From Microbacterium lemovicicum (GTDB taxonomy: Bacteria; Actinomycetota; Actinomycetes; Actinomycetales; Microbacteriaceae): DNA of 64,000 nucleotides. Position numbers and translations under genes: made by a program. Under the pieces are notes generated by a model. It was given only the letters and a program-made list of their open reading frames with translations, did no database searches and was not told the DNA's origin. Positions 35,496 to 44,293 of this stretch are shown in pieces. Where the stretch lies: assembly GCF_003991875.1 (NCBI RefSeq), contig NZ_CP031423.1, positions 744,001 through 808,000 on the forward strand. The letters run 5' to 3'. Numbering within the stretch: position 1 is the stretch's first letter; the number at the start of each line of letters is the position of its first letter.

Positions 35496-36148
35496 CACGG
35501 GTGGCGCTGATCGACGACCATGAGTCCGTGCGGCTCGGGCTCGAGGCCGCGTGCGCACGATCGGGTAACGACGTCGTCTTCTCCGGCGCCGGGGTGGCGG
35601 AGTACGTCGAGTGGCGAGAGTCCACCCGATCGCGTCCCGCGGACGTCGTCGTGCTGGACCTCACCCTGGGCGACGGCTCCACGGTCACCGAGAACGTCAG
35701 CCGCCTCGTGGCGGAGGGGTCGAGCGTCATCATCCATTCCATCGCCGACCGCCCCGCCGCGGTGCGCGAGGCGATCGCCGCCGGAGCTGCGGGGGTGGTG
35801 AGCAAGTCCTCGCCCATCGGCGATGTGGCCGCGGCCATCCGCACGGTGGCGCAGGGCGAGCTGCTCGACAACGTCGAGTGGGCCAGCGCCGTCGAGGGCG
35901 ACCGCGAGTTCGCAGACGCGCAGCTCTCGACGCGTGAGCGCGAGGTGCTCCGGCTGTACGCCGCCGGGCTCCCGCTCAAGGTGGTCGCCGACCGCCTGGG
36001 CGTCGCCTACTCGACCGCCAAGGAGAACATCACCCGCGTGCGGCTCAAGTACGTCGAGGTGGGCCGCCCGGCTCCGACGAAGGTCGATCTGCTGCGACGC
36101 GCCATGGAAGACGGGATCGTGTCGTCGGAGGGCAGCCGTGGCGATTGA
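35492..36148 (+). CDS. LuxR-family two-component response regulator
   Basis: A 218-residue NarL/FixJ-type regulator. Receiver domain: Asp8-Asp9 in LIDDHESVRLGL, phosphoacceptor Asp56 in VVVLDLTLG, and Lys in GVVSKSSP. C-terminal LuxR helix-turn-helix: LSTREREVLRLYAAGLPLKVVADRL in pieces, then TAKENITRVRLKY. The His-kinase gene begins inside its last codons. The receiver sequence SIADRPAAVREAI is unlike well-studied members, so the signal cannot be guessed. Confidence 0.92.
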   Translation: MTRVALIDDHESVRLGLEAACARSGNDVVFSGAGVAEYVEWRESTRSRPADVVVLDLTLGDGSTVTENVSRLVAEGSSVIIHSIADRPAAVREAIAAGAAGVVSKSSPIGDVAAAIRTVAQGELLDNVEWASAVEGDREFADAQLSTREREVLRLYAAGLPLKVVADRLGVAYSTAKENITRVRLKYVEVGRPAPTKVDLLRRAMEDGIVSSEGSRGD

Positions 36149-37394
36149 CTCCGAGCGCGCCGTCCTCGACGAGGCCTGGGGGCACATCTCCCAGACCCGC
36201 GACACCAGCGTGGGGCTCGGCTCGTTCACGCGTCAGCGTATCGAGCGCATCATCGGCTACGCCGCCGCGCTCGGCTCCACCATTCTGGGCGGCCAGGCTG
36301 TCGCCGGTGTCTTCGGCAGTGTCGAGGAGCAGCCCGAGTGGAAGCTGCCTCTCCTTCTCCTGACCTTCCTGCCCCTGGCGGCGATGATCGCCGCCTGTAT
36401 GTTCGGCCGGTTCGTCCGCACGGCGGCCGGCGTCTTCGCCGTCGCCTACGTCGTCGCCCTCATCCTGTGGCCGCTCGCGTCAACGGGGTCCGCGCCGGAG
36501 CCCGGCGGTAATCCTCCCTGGATCTACCTCTTCGTCAACATCTCGACGCTTGCCGCTGTGCTTGCCTTCCCCCTGGCGCTGCAGCTCGCGTGGACGATTG
36601 CGATCCCGTTGCTCTGGGGCCTCGTCCGCCTGATCCAGGTGGACTTCGACAGCGCTTTCACCGTCTATCTCGCCCTCGACGTCTCCTTCACCCTGATGCT
36701 CGGCGGCGTCCTGATGGCGCTGGGGTGGGTGTTCCGCTCGCTCGCGTCGAACGTCGACGGCACGCGGGCTCGCGCGGTGGACGCCTACGCCGACGCCGCG
36801 GCGTCGGCGGCCTCGGAGCAGGAGCGGTTCGCCGTCGCCGCTCTCATGCACGACAGCGTGCTCGCGGCCCTCATCGCCGTGGAGCGCGCGGCGACGCCGC
36901 GAGAGCGGACGCTGGCCGCGGCGATGTCGCGCGAAGCGCTCACCCGCCTCGCCAATGCCGAACAGGACTCCGGCGAAGGCAGCGACGCTCCGCGCCCGAT
37001 CGACTCGGTGGCCGACGACATCGAGAGGGAAGCCGGCGAGCTCGGCGTACAGCTCTCGGTCGCGCGCTCCATCGCTCCGGCGGCGCCGCCCATCCCCGGG
37101 CGCGTGGCTCGTGCGCTCGCGCTCGCTGCCACCCAGGGCGTCGCCAACGCCGTCCAGCACGCGGGCGGACGGGGCCTGTCCGTCTCGGTCTCGGCGACGG
37201 ACACGCCGGCGGTGGTGCGCATCGCCGTCCGCGACACCGGCGCCGGGTTCGACTTCTCCGCCGTGCCCGACGACCGCCTCGGCATCCGAGCCTCGATCAT
37301 CGCCCGCGTGGCCGCCATCGGCGGATCGACGGACATCGTCTCGGACACCGCAGGAACGACCATCACGCTCGAGTGGGGACACCCGGAGCAATGA
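36138..37394 (+). CDS. Sensor histidine kinase
   Basis: A 418-residue kinase for the upstream regulator. After about 45 cytoplasmic residues come five or six membrane helices (residues about 50-200), then a dimerisation helix with LMHDSVLAALIAVER (phospho-His238; the HD pair matches HisKA_3-type kinases of LuxR-class systems) and an ATPase domain with ATQGVANAVQHAGG (N box), RDTGAGFDF (G1) and DRLGIRASI (G2). GTG 36138 has GGAGG upstream and overlaps the regulator by 11 bases. No large outside domain is visible, so sensing is probably within the membrane. Confidence 0.9.
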   Translation: MAIDSERAVLDEAWGHISQTRDTSVGLGSFTRQRIERIIGYAAALGSTILGGQAVAGVFGSVEEQPEWKLPLLLLTFLPLAAMIAACMFGRFVRTAAGVFAVAYVVALILWPLASTGSAPEPGGNPPWIYLFVNISTLAAVLAFPLALQLAWTIAIPLLWGLVRLIQVDFDSAFTVYLALDVSFTLMLGGVLMALGWVFRSLASNVDGTRARAVDAYADAAASAASEQERFAVAALMHDSVLAALIAVERAATPRERTLAAAMSREALTRLANAEQDSGEGSDAPRPIDSVADDIEREAGELGVQLSVARSIAPAAPPIPGRVARALALAATQGVANAVQHAGGRGLSVSVSATDTPAVVRIAVRDTGAGFDFSAVPDDRLGIRASIIARVAAIGGSTDIVSDTAGTTITLEWGHPEQ

Positions 37395-38440
37395 GAAGCG
37401 TCCGTTCCGTCCTGGTGGGGCTGGGTATCGCCTTCATCGCCTACTTCGCTCTCCGCGCGCTCTGGTGGGTGGGGGCGCCCACGCCCCCGAACTCCCTGGC
37501 CCTCGCCGCGCTCACGCTCTTCCTCGCCACCGCGCTGCTGTGCCTGCTCTGGACTGCGCCGACCGCCACGGTGGCCGCGGCGACGGAGGAGGACGCGGAG
37601 GCGGGCAGTGGAGGCGGGCCATTGCATCCTTGGGCATGCGCCCTCGCGCTGGCGACTGCGGCCATCCTGCCCACGGCCATGGCCTTCGCCGTCGGACCCG
37701 ACGCGCGCCTCCGGCCCTATTACGCGTGGATTCTCGGCGGTGTCGGCGCGATCATGACGATAGTCATGTCGCGACGGCGCCCATGGATCGCGTGGATCGG
37801 CATGATCATCCTGACAGTGGGTGTTGTCGCGTGGATGGGGCCGGCTGAGCCCTGGGGGCTCGGGCTGATCGGGTCGTACATCTGGGTGGTGGTCGCCCAG
37901 CTCATGGTCCTGTCCCTCGACCGCGCCGCGCGCGACACCCGTCGCCTGACGGTCCTGCAGCGCGCCACCTCCGGATGGCAGGCCTCCCAGACCGTCCGGC
38001 AGCGGGAGCGACGTGTGCAGGTGCAGCGGGCGCTCGCCGTCGCCGGTCCCGTCCTCACCGAGGCGGTCGCGTCGGGCGGCGTCCTCAGCGAGGAGGAGCG
38101 GCTGGAGGCGCGAATCGCCGAGGGACGGCTCCGCGACGAGCTGCGCGGCCCCCGCCTCCTCGACGACGCGGTGCGCGACGGGATCGACGCGGCGCGCCGA
38201 CGGGGAGCGACGGTCACGGTCCTCGACGAGGGCGGACTCGACGACGCGCCGGAGGCGGCCCTCGAGCTCATCCGCCGCGAGCTCGCCGAGACGCTGAGCA
38301 CCTCGAGGTCGGAACGCGTCATCATCCGGACCTCGCCGCACGAGAGCATCGCGGTCACGGTCGTGGGTCGCTCCGCCGACGGCGGGTCCGAGGACGTCGA
38401 GCTGTGGCAGGAGATCGCGCACCCCGTCCTGGACGCGTGA
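37391..38440 (+). CDS. Membrane protein of the two-component operon, degenerate kinase-like
   Basis: I do not recognise a named family. The 349-residue protein has about six membrane helices (residues about 5-180) and a cytoplasmic part with a long charged helix (QRERRVQVQRALAVAGPVLTEA in pieces), where a kinase would have its H box, followed by a domain with strands IIRTSPHESIAVTVVG that could be a remnant of a sensor. No phospho-histidine, N or G box is seen. Start ATG overlaps the kinase stop (ATGA), so it is translated with it. A modulator or partner of the kinase is the likely role; this is inference. Confidence 0.7.
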   Translation: MRSVRSVLVGLGIAFIAYFALRALWWVGAPTPPNSLALAALTLFLATALLCLLWTAPTATVAAATEEDAEAGSGGGPLHPWACALALATAAILPTAMAFAVGPDARLRPYYAWILGGVGAIMTIVMSRRRPWIAWIGMIILTVGVVAWMGPAEPWGLGLIGSYIWVVVAQLMVLSLDRAARDTRRLTVLQRATSGWQASQTVRQRERRVQVQRALAVAGPVLTEAVASGGVLSEEERLEARIAEGRLRDELRGPRLLDDAVRDGIDAARRRGATVTVLDEGGLDDAPEAALELIRRELAETLSTSRSERVIIRTSPHESIAVTVVGRSADGGSEDVELWQEIAHPVLDA

Positions 38441-38524
38441 CGACCGCGAGCCCGTGGGACGTCGTCGAGCGACGGCCTGACGACGAAGAACGCCCGCTCC
38501 CGATCGTGCCGTATCGAGGATCGC

Positions 38525-38530
38525 TAGGTT
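38525..38530 (+). promoter_or_regulatory. -10 box of leaderless promoter for a small membrane protein
   Basis: TAGGTT ends 6 nt before the ATG at 38537. Confidence 0.5.
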
Positions 38531-38536
38531 TCCGTC

Positions 38537-38740
38537 ATGGAGACTCGACCGCAGATGAGCCAGAGCCGCTACCTCGTCTACCTCACGTACGGGCTGGTGG
38601 TGTCCGTCGTCATGGTGGGCGTCGGGATCTGGGGCGTCGGCTGGAGCGCTGAGCCCATCCTGGGCTGGATCATGCTCGTTGCCGGCATCGCCATCACGGC
38701 GCTGTCGATCGTGCAGCTGCGGCACGCACGCACCCGCTAG
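38537..38740 (+). CDS. Small two-helix membrane protein
   Basis: A 67-residue protein of unknown function. A short polar start (METRPQMSQSR) is followed by two hydrophobic helices, about residues 12-35 and 40-58, with a WGVGWSAEPILGW turn and a basic end RHARTR. A leaderless promoter sits just upstream, which supports this as a real gene. An ATG at residue 7 is an alternative start. It lies 96 bases behind the two-component operon and may be independent of it. Confidence 0.65.
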   Translation: METRPQMSQSRYLVYLTYGLVVSVVMVGVGIWGVGWSAEPILGWIMLVAGIAITALSIVQLRHARTR

Positions 38741-38791
38741 ACGCGACGCGCGTTCGCCTGCCACGGCCGAGCCGGGGAGCGGAGTCGGAGG

Positions 38792-38826
38792 AGGCGAGGG
38801 GCGGCGAAGCCGCCCGCCCCTCGCCT
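38792..38826 (+). terminator. GC-rich hairpin behind the small membrane protein
   Basis: GGCGAGGGGC pairs with GCCCCTCGCC, with GGC-GAA-GCC as the inner stem. It follows the stop at 38740 by 51 bases. Further small stems lie at 38838-38850 (ACGGTT/AACCGT) and 38902-38918 (GAACGCC-AGA-GGCGTTC). Confidence 0.55.
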
Positions 38827-38976
38827 AGCGAACGGTTACCCGAAAACCGTCCGCACTGGCCAAGCCCGGGCCCGACTACCCTGCAGTCGAGCGGACCGGC
38901 CGAACGCCAGAGGCGTTCCAGCTCCATAAGTATGTGTCGGCGCCTCAGGGTGCGTCTGTAGGTATTTTGGGGGACA

Positions 38977-38992
38977 CCGCCGAGGACGGCGG
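38977..38992 (-). terminator. Short hairpin behind accE
   Basis: CCGCC and GGCGG enclose a 6-base loop directly after the accE stop, and an A/C-rich run follows on the minus strand. A second stem at 38902-38918 may back it up. Confidence 0.4.
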
Positions 38993-38999
38993 CGACGCG

Positions 39000-39254
39000 T
39001 CACCAGCCGCTGCGAGCCCATCCGACGTCGCGCCGCAGCGGGGCGCGCAGCCCGCGCTGCGAGGCGCGCCACGCGTCTCCGGACGCGGTGTCCGACGCCG
39101 TCGCGGCTGCGGCCTCCGTCGCGTAGGCCTCGCTCACGACCGCCACGAGTGCGGCGAGCTCCTCCGGCGACGGGCTGCCCCGCCGGACGTCGATCGACAG
39201 CGGCACGATCGCGTCGGCCGTGGCCGCAGCATCCGATCCGGTCTCCTCGGTCAC
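39000..39254 (-). CDS. accE: Acyl-CoA carboxylase epsilon subunit
   Basis: Small accessory subunit (84 aa) that, in actinobacteria, binds and activates the alpha-beta carboxylase complex. The family core is present: [20 protein letters not shown], then an Ala-rich linker and the C-terminal [23 protein letters not shown] block in pieces, typical of AccE. GTG 39254 overlaps the accD stop (GTGA), the usual arrangement. An acidic N-terminus precedes the core. Confidence 0.88.
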   Translation of the reverse strand: MTEETGSDAAATADAIVPLSIDVRRGSPSPEELAALVAVVSEAYATEAAAATASDTASGDAWRASQRGLRAPLRRDVGWARSGW

Positions 39255-40840
39255 AGGGGGATGTTCCCGTGCTTCTTGGGCGGCAGGCTGGCGCGCTTGC
39301 CGCGCAGCGCGCGCAGGGCCTTGGCGATCGACACGCGCGTCTGCGCCGGCTCGATGATGCCGTCCAGCTCGCCGCGCTCGGCCGCGAGGAACGGCGAGGC
39401 CACATCGTAGGTGTACTGATTCGCCAGGCGCGTGCGGACGGCCGCCACGTCTTCGCCGGCCTCTTCGGCCTTGCGGATCTCTCCGCGGTAGAGGATGTTC
39501 ACCGCGCCCTGACCGCCCATGACGGCGATCTCGGCGGTCGGCCACGCGAGGTTGATGTCGGCGCCGAGCTGCTTGGACCCCATGACGATGTACGCGCCGC
39601 CGTAGGCCTTGCGCAGGATGACGGTGACCAGGGGCACCGTCGCCTCGGCATAGGCGTAGAGCAGCTTGGCGCCGCGGCGGATGACGCCCTCCCACTCCTG
39701 GTCGGTGCCCGGCAGGTAGCCCGGCACGTCGACGAGGGTGAGGATCGGCACCGAGAACGCGTCGCAGAACCGCACGAAGCGGCTGGCCTTCTCGCCCGCC
39801 TGGATGTTGAGCGTGCCGGCCATCTGCGACGGCTGGTTCGCGATGATGCCGACCGTCCGGCCCTCAACGCGGCCGAAGCCGATGACGATGTTCGGCGCGA
39901 AGAGCGGCTGCACCTCGAGGAAATCGCCCTGGTCGACGATGTGCGAGATGACCGTGTGGATGTCGTACGGCTGGTTCGGCGAATCCGGGATCAGCGTGTT
40001 CAGCGTGCGATCGGCGTCGGTGGTCTCGAACTCGAACGCCGACTCGTAGACCGGGAGCTCCGCCATGTTGTTGTCGGGGAGGAAGCCGACGAGGGTGCGC
40101 GCGTAGTCGAGCGCGTCCTCCTCGTCCTCCGCGAGGTAGTGCGCGACGCCGGAGCGGGTGTTGTGCGTGTAGGCGCCGCCCAGCTCCTCCATGCCGACGT
40201 CCTCGCCGGTGACCGTCTTGATGACATCGGGACCGGTGACGAACATCTGGCTGGTCTTGTCGACCATGATCACGAAGTCGGTGAGGGCGGGGGAGTACAC
40301 GGCGCCGCCGGCGGCCGGTCCCATGATGATCGAGATCTGCGGGATGACGCCCGAGGCCTGCGTGTTCAGGCGGAAGATCTCGCCGTACTTGCCGAGCGCG
40401 ACGACACCCTCCTGGATGCGGGCTCCGCCGGAGTCGAGGATGCCGATGCAGGGCATCCCGCCGCGGAGGGCGAACTCCATCACCTTGATGATCTTGTCGC
40501 CGGCGACCTCGCCGAGCGACCCGCCGAAGGTCGAGAAGTCCTGCGAGTAGACCGCCACGGTCCGCCCGTGGATGGTGCCGACGCCCGTGACGACCGAGTC
40601 GCCGTAAGGGCGGGAGCGGTCCATGCCGAAGGCGGTGGTGCGGTGGCGCACGTACTCGTCGAGCTCGACGAAGCTGCCGGGGTCGACGAGCTGGACGATG
40701 CGTTCGCGCGCCGTGCCCTTGCCCTTCGCGTGCTGCTTGGCCTGAGCGCTCTCCTCGGCGCGCACGACGGCGTCGGCGTAGCGCTCCCTGAGGTCGGCGA
40801 TCTTTCCGGCGGTGGTGAAGAGGTCGGGCTGATCGGTCAC
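39251..40840 (-). CDS. accD: Acyl-CoA carboxylase carboxyltransferase beta subunit
   Basis: Transfers the carboxyl from carboxybiotin to acetyl- or propionyl-CoA (AccD5/PccB type). 529 residues with two crotonase-like halves: [57 protein letters not shown] in the first, and [24 protein letters not shown] in pieces, then [15 protein letters not shown] and [11 protein letters not shown] in the second. GTG 40840 is leaderless behind TAGGGT. Acyl specificity cannot be read from motifs here. Operon with accE; birA is divergent. Confidence 0.94.
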   Translation of the reverse strand: MTDQPDLFTTAGKIADLRERYADAVVRAEESAQAKQHAKGKGTARERIVQLVDPGSFVELDEYVRHRTTAFGMDRSRPYGDSVVTGVGTIHGRTVAVYSQDFSTFGGSLGEVAGDKIIKVMEFALRGGMPCIGILDSGGARIQEGVVALGKYGEIFRLNTQASGVIPQISIIMGPAAGGAVYSPALTDFVIMVDKTSQMFVTGPDVIKTVTGEDVGMEELGGAYTHNTRSGVAHYLAEDEEDALDYARTLVGFLPDNNMAELPVYESAFEFETTDADRTLNTLIPDSPNQPYDIHTVISHIVDQGDFLEVQPLFAPNIVIGFGRVEGRTVGIIANQPSQMAGTLNIQAGEKASRFVRFCDAFSVPILTLVDVPGYLPGTDQEWEGVIRRGAKLLYAYAEATVPLVTVILRKAYGGAYIVMGSKQLGADINLAWPTAEIAVMGGQGAVNILYRGEIRKAEEAGEDVAAVRTRLANQYTYDVASPFLAAERGELDGIIEPAQTRVSIAKALRALRGKRASLPPKKHGNIPL

Positions 40841-40847
40841 GGATTCC

Positions 40848-40853
40848 ACCCTA
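40848..40853 (-). promoter_or_regulatory. -10 box of leaderless accDE promoter
   Basis: TAGGGT ends 7 nt before the GTG at 40840. Confidence 0.6.
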
Positions 40854-40951
40854 GCGAGCAGGCCCATGAGCCGGTTGGAGAGTGCGCACAAGCGGCCGCG
40901 GCATCCACTGTGCGATGCATTCATCGGATGCCGCCTCCACCGGTCTCGCCA

Positions 40952-40957
40952 TAGGGT
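40952..40957 (+). promoter_or_regulatory. -10 box of leaderless birA promoter
   Basis: TAGGGT ends 6 nt before the ATG at 40964. Confidence 0.6.
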
Positions 40958-40963
40958 GTGGGC

Positions 40964-41758
40964 ATGCCGATCCCCTCCGAGGGGTACCCCCTCGCAGCCG
41001 CCGTCAGCCCCCGCGTCCAGGTCACCGAGCGCACCGACTCCACCAATGCCGACGTGGTCGCAGCCATCACGGCCGACGCCGACCTCTGGCCGCATCTCTC
41101 GCTGCTGCTGACCCGCGATCAGCGCGCCGGCCGGGGCCGCCTGGACCGCAGCTGGACCGCTCCCCCCGAGACCGCGCTCGCCGTCTCGGTCGTGGTGCGC
41201 GTCGACGCCCTGCCCGTCGCCGCCCGAGGGTGGATCCCGCTGATCGCCGGAGCCGCGATGACCCGCGCGGTCGCCGCCCAGCTGCGCGGCACCGGCCACT
41301 CCGCCGGCCTCAAGTGGCCGAACGACGTGCTGCTGGACGGTGCCAAGGTGAGCGGCATCCTGGCCGAGGCGGTTAACGCTCACCCTGACATCGTCGTCAT
41401 CGGCTCCGGTGTGAACACGACGATGACGGCGGTCGACCTGCCGGTCGAAACGGCGACCTCCTTCGCCGCGGTCGGCGTGGACGTCGACGAGGACCGCCTC
41501 CTGGCGGACTACCTCGGTGCCCTCGACGAACAGCTCTCGGCTCTCGCCGCCGCAGGAGGGGATGCCGCGGCATCCGGAGTCCACGCGGAGATCTCGACGC
41601 TCTGCACGACCGTCGGGTCGGACGTGCGCGTCGCGCTGCCGGACGGCTCGTCGCTCGAGGGGCGCGCCGTGCGCATCGACGCCGACGGACGCCTCGTCGT
41701 CGACGTGGACGGAGACGAAACGGCTGTCGCCGCGGGCGACGTCGTCCACGTGCGCTGA
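40964..41758 (+). CDS. birA: Biotin--[acetyl-CoA-carboxylase] ligase
   Basis: Attaches biotin to the BCCP lysine of the carboxylase alpha chain. 264 residues. Family motifs: TDSTNADV, the ATP loop [31 protein letters not shown] and [10 protein letters not shown]-terminal SH3-like domain ([22 protein letters not shown] in pieces) is present. There is no N-terminal HTH, so it is an enzyme only, not a repressor. ATG 40964 is leaderless. Divergent from accDE, a functional pairing. Confidence 0.94.
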   Translation: MPIPSEGYPLAAAVSPRVQVTERTDSTNADVVAAITADADLWPHLSLLLTRDQRAGRGRLDRSWTAPPETALAVSVVVRVDALPVAARGWIPLIAGAAMTRAVAAQLRGTGHSAGLKWPNDVLLDGAKVSGILAEAVNAHPDIVVIGSGVNTTMTAVDLPVETATSFAAVGVDVDEDRLLADYLGALDEQLSALAAAGGDAAASGVHAEISTLCTTVGSDVRVALPDGSSLEGRAVRIDADGRLVVDVDGDETAVAAGDVVHVR

Positions 41759-41851
41759 GACCGGCCGCGCCCCGACGCGCGCGGCCACTGTTCGCGTCCT
41801 TCCATGGCGTGGCCAACCGGCCTGCTCGACGCCCGGCCCCATGATGGAGGG

Positions 41852-42412
41852 GTGACTCAGCCGACGCCGTATGCGGGGCGTCCACAGATGCCCGCGCCGG
41901 GAGCGCCGACCCCGGAGCTGCGCATCGCGCGCTTCCGCCGCCACGCCCGCCGGCTGTTCTGGTGCGCGATCGTCCTGATCGCCGTGGCGGGGGCGGTCGG
42001 CTACTTCCTCGGCAATCTCCCCGACCCGTTCGAGGACTGGATGCTGCTGGCGGCGGCGGGCCTCGTCGTGCTGCTGCTGGTCGTGCTGCCGTTCCTGTCG
42101 TGGGCCGGTCACACCTTCACCGTCACGACCCGCCGGGTCATCGAGCGCTCGGGGATCTTCGGGCGCCACTCGCGCGAGCTGTCCCACGTGCGGGGGTACA
42201 GCATCCAGGAGCGCCGCGGCATCGGTCAGCGCCTGTGGGGCGCCGGCACGCTCACCCTCTCGAACGGCGTGGACGTGCCCATGCGCCTCGCCGACATCCC
42301 CAGCGTGCAGCTCGTGCACGAGGTGCTCGCCGACCAGGTCGAGGTCAACCAGATCCTGGCGCACCGCGATTCGCAGGCCTACCCCGGTCCGCCGCCCCCA
42401 CTGCCCTCCTGA
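41852..42412 (+). CDS. Bacterial PH domain membrane protein
   Basis: A 186-residue protein with a Pro-rich start, two membrane helices (about 32-53 and 62-85), and a bacterial PH-like (bPH2/YdbT) domain: [24 protein letters not shown], split as [15 protein letters not shown] and IFGRHSREL, then [19 protein letters not shown]. It ends in a Pro-rich tail. Function unknown; related proteins are membrane-associated. GTG 41852 is preceded by GGAGGG, which is also 6 nt past CATGAT, so both a ribosome site and a leaderless start are possible. Lies between birA and purK. Confidence 0.82.
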   Translation: MTQPTPYAGRPQMPAPGAPTPELRIARFRRHARRLFWCAIVLIAVAGAVGYFLGNLPDPFEDWMLLAAAGLVVLLLVVLPFLSWAGHTFTVTTRRVIERSGIFGRHSRELSHVRGYSIQERRGIGQRLWGAGTLTLSNGVDVPMRLADIPSVQLVHEVLADQVEVNQILAHRDSQAYPGPPPPLPS

Positions 42413-42496
42413 CCTGTCGGTCGTCGATCGGACGCCGACGCGTCGCGCGTCGAGCGGGCGTTGCGGGAGGATGGGGGAGTCGGAAGGAACCCCATC

Positions 42497-43633
42497 ATGA
42501 CCCTGCGTATCGGAGTCGTCGGAGGCGGGCAGCTGGCCCGCATGATGATCGCCCCCGCCGTCGAGCTCGGCGTCGATCTGCGCGTGCTCGCCGAGGACGA
42601 GGGGATGTCGGCCGCCCTGGCGGCCACGGCCGTCGGCGATTATCGTGACGCGGACGTCGTGCTGGCCTTCGCGCGTGACGTCGACGTGATCACGTTCGAC
42701 CACGAGCACGTGCCGCAGGACGTGCTGACCGCGCTCGTCGATGCCGGGGTCGCCGTGCGCCCCGGCCCGTCGGCGCTGCGCCACGCGCAGGACAAGATCG
42801 TCATGCGCACCCGCCTGGCCGAGCTCGGGATGCCGCAGCCGGACTGGGCGGCCGTGTCGGACGCGGTCCAGCTGCAGCAGTTCCTCGACGATCACGGCGG
42901 GCGCGCAGTCGTCAAGACGCCGCGCGGCGGCTACGACGGCAAGGGCGTGCGGGTCGTGTCGCTGGCGACCGAGGCCGACGACTGGTTCGCCGCGCTCGCC
43001 GAGGACGGGCACGGCGGGGAGCTTCTCGTGGAGGAGCTCGTCGACTTCCGCCGCGAGCTCGCGCAGCAGGTCGCCCGGCGGCCGTCCGGTGAGGTGCGCA
43101 CATATCCGGTGGTCGAGACGGTGCAGCGCGACGGCGTGTGCGCAGAGGTCATCGCCCCCGCGCCCCGCGCCGGGGAGCGTCTGACCGCGGTGACGGCCGC
43201 CCTCGGCGTCGCGATCGCCGAGGGACTCGGAGTCGAGGGGATGCTGGCGGTCGAGCTCTTCGAGACGACCGACGATCGCGTGCTGGTGAACGAGCTGGCG
43301 ATGCGCCCGCACAACAGCGGCCACTGGTCGCAGGACGGCGCGGTCACCGGCCAGTTCGAGCAGCACCTGCGGGCCGTCCTCGACCTGCCCCTGGGCGACA
43401 CGTCGCCGCGGGCGCCGTGGTCGGCGATGGTGAACATCCTCGGCGGACCGACGTCGGGGACCCTGGAGGACCGCTTCGCCGCCGCGATGGACGACTGCCC
43501 CGAGGTGAAGATCCACACCTACGGCAAGGCGCCGCGCCCCGGCCGCAAGGTGGGTCACGTGAACGCGACGGGCGACGATCTCGACGACGTCGTCTACCGC
43601 GCCCGCGCCGCCGCGTCGTTCTTCCAGGACTGA
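42497..43633 (+). CDS. purK: N5-carboxyaminoimidazole ribonucleotide synthase
   Basis: ATP-dependent carboxylation of AIR in purine synthesis, an ATP-grasp enzyme of 378 residues. Signature stretches: [35 protein letters not shown] (ATP loop), [39 protein letters not shown] in pieces. ATG 42497 has GGAAGG upstream. It is 129 bases from purE, which acts next; the gap holds a stem-loop and purE has its own promoter. Confidence 0.95.
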   Translation: MTLRIGVVGGGQLARMMIAPAVELGVDLRVLAEDEGMSAALAATAVGDYRDADVVLAFARDVDVITFDHEHVPQDVLTALVDAGVAVRPGPSALRHAQDKIVMRTRLAELGMPQPDWAAVSDAVQLQQFLDDHGGRAVVKTPRGGYDGKGVRVVSLATEADDWFAALAEDGHGGELLVEELVDFRRELAQQVARRPSGEVRTYPVVETVQRDGVCAEVIAPAPRAGERLTAVTAALGVAIAEGLGVEGMLAVELFETTDDRVLVNELAMRPHNSGHWSQDGAVTGQFEQHLRAVLDLPLGDTSPRAPWSAMVNILGGPTSGTLEDRFAAAMDDCPEVKIHTYGKAPRPGRKVGHVNATGDDLDDVVYRARAAASFFQD

Positions 43634-43653
43634 CCCGGCGTTCCGGCTCGCCA

Positions 43654-43676
43654 CACCCCGCTCGGCGAGCGGGGTG
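43654..43676 (+). terminator. Hairpin between purK and purE
   Basis: CACCCCGCTC and GAGCGGGGTG flank the 3-base loop GGC, a perfect 10-bp stem. A similar but imperfect stem (CGCTCG...CGAGCG) follows at about 43698. It ends purK transcription or attenuates into purE. Confidence 0.6.
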
Positions 43677-43750
43677 CGGCGATTCCGACTCGCCGCGCTC
43701 GCTCGACGAGCGGGTGCGCGCCGTTGCGGGGTTCTTCCAGCGACCCGGCT

Positions 43751-43756
43751 TAGCCT
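43751..43756 (+). promoter_or_regulatory. -10 box of leaderless purE promoter
   Basis: TAGCCT ends 6 nt before the GTG at 43763. Confidence 0.55.
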
Positions 43757-43762
43757 TGCCGG

Positions 43763-44293
43763 GTGACTGCGCCCGAGAACGATCAGCCGCTGCACGCCTC
43801 CGACTCGCCTCTGGTCGGCGTCGTCATGGGCTCCGACTCGGACTGGCGTGTCATGAGCGATGCCTCGCAGGTCCTCACGGATTTCGGCATCCCGCACGAG
43901 GTGGAGGTCGTCTCGGCGCACCGCACGCCCGACAAGCTGATCCGGTACGGTCGCGAGGCCCGGGGCCGCGGCATCCGCACCGTCATCGCCGGCGCCGGCG
44001 GAGCCGCTCACCTTCCGGGGATGCTCGCGTCCGTCACAGCCCTCCCCGTCATCGGCGTGCCCGTACAGCTCGCGACGCTCGACGGCCTGGACTCGCTGCT
44101 CAGCATCGTGCAGATGCCCGCCGGCATCCCGGTCGCCACCGTCTCCATCAACGGCGCGAAGAACGCCGGACTCCTCGCCGTGCGGATCCTCGCCGCCTCC
44201 GACTCCTCCCTCGCCGACCGGGTCGAGGCGTACGCCGCCGACCTCGAGGCGCAGGTCGAGCAGAAGAACGCCCGCCTCAAGGAGTCCCTGTGA
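43763..44293 (+). CDS. purE: N5-carboxyaminoimidazole ribonucleotide mutase
   Basis: Isomerises N5-CAIR to CAIR after PurK. The 176-residue class I PurE has [12 protein letters not shown] (phosphate loop), [12 protein letters not shown] (active His), [13 protein letters not shown] and [15 protein letters not shown] 43763 is leaderless; an N-terminal stretch of about 20 residues precedes the core. Its stop overlaps the LCP gene (GTGA), so a purine gene and a wall gene share a transcript. Confidence 0.95.
   Translation: MTAPENDQPLHASDSPLVGVVMGSDSDWRVMSDASQVLTDFGIPHEVEVVSAHRTPDKLIRYGREARGRGIRTVIAGAGGAAHLPGMLASVTALPVIGVPVQLATLDGLDSLLSIVQMPAGIPVATVSINGAKNAGLLAVRILAASDSSLADRVEAYAADLEAQVEQKNARLKESL

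Noticed and set aside
37391..38440. Calling this gene a second histidine kinase
   Set aside because: No phospho-acceptor His, N box or G box can be found, so only a partner role is offered.
38694..38927. A 77-codon minus-strand frame behind accE
   Set aside because: Low-complexity Arg/Gly/Ala product, crosses two stem-loops and overlaps the small membrane protein gene on the other strand.
39251..44011. A 1586-residue open frame on the minus strand
   Set aside because: Only its last third is AccD. The rest is antisense to birA, the PH protein and purK, lacks any domain and is Arg/His/Asp-rich as expected for a GC-rich shadow frame.
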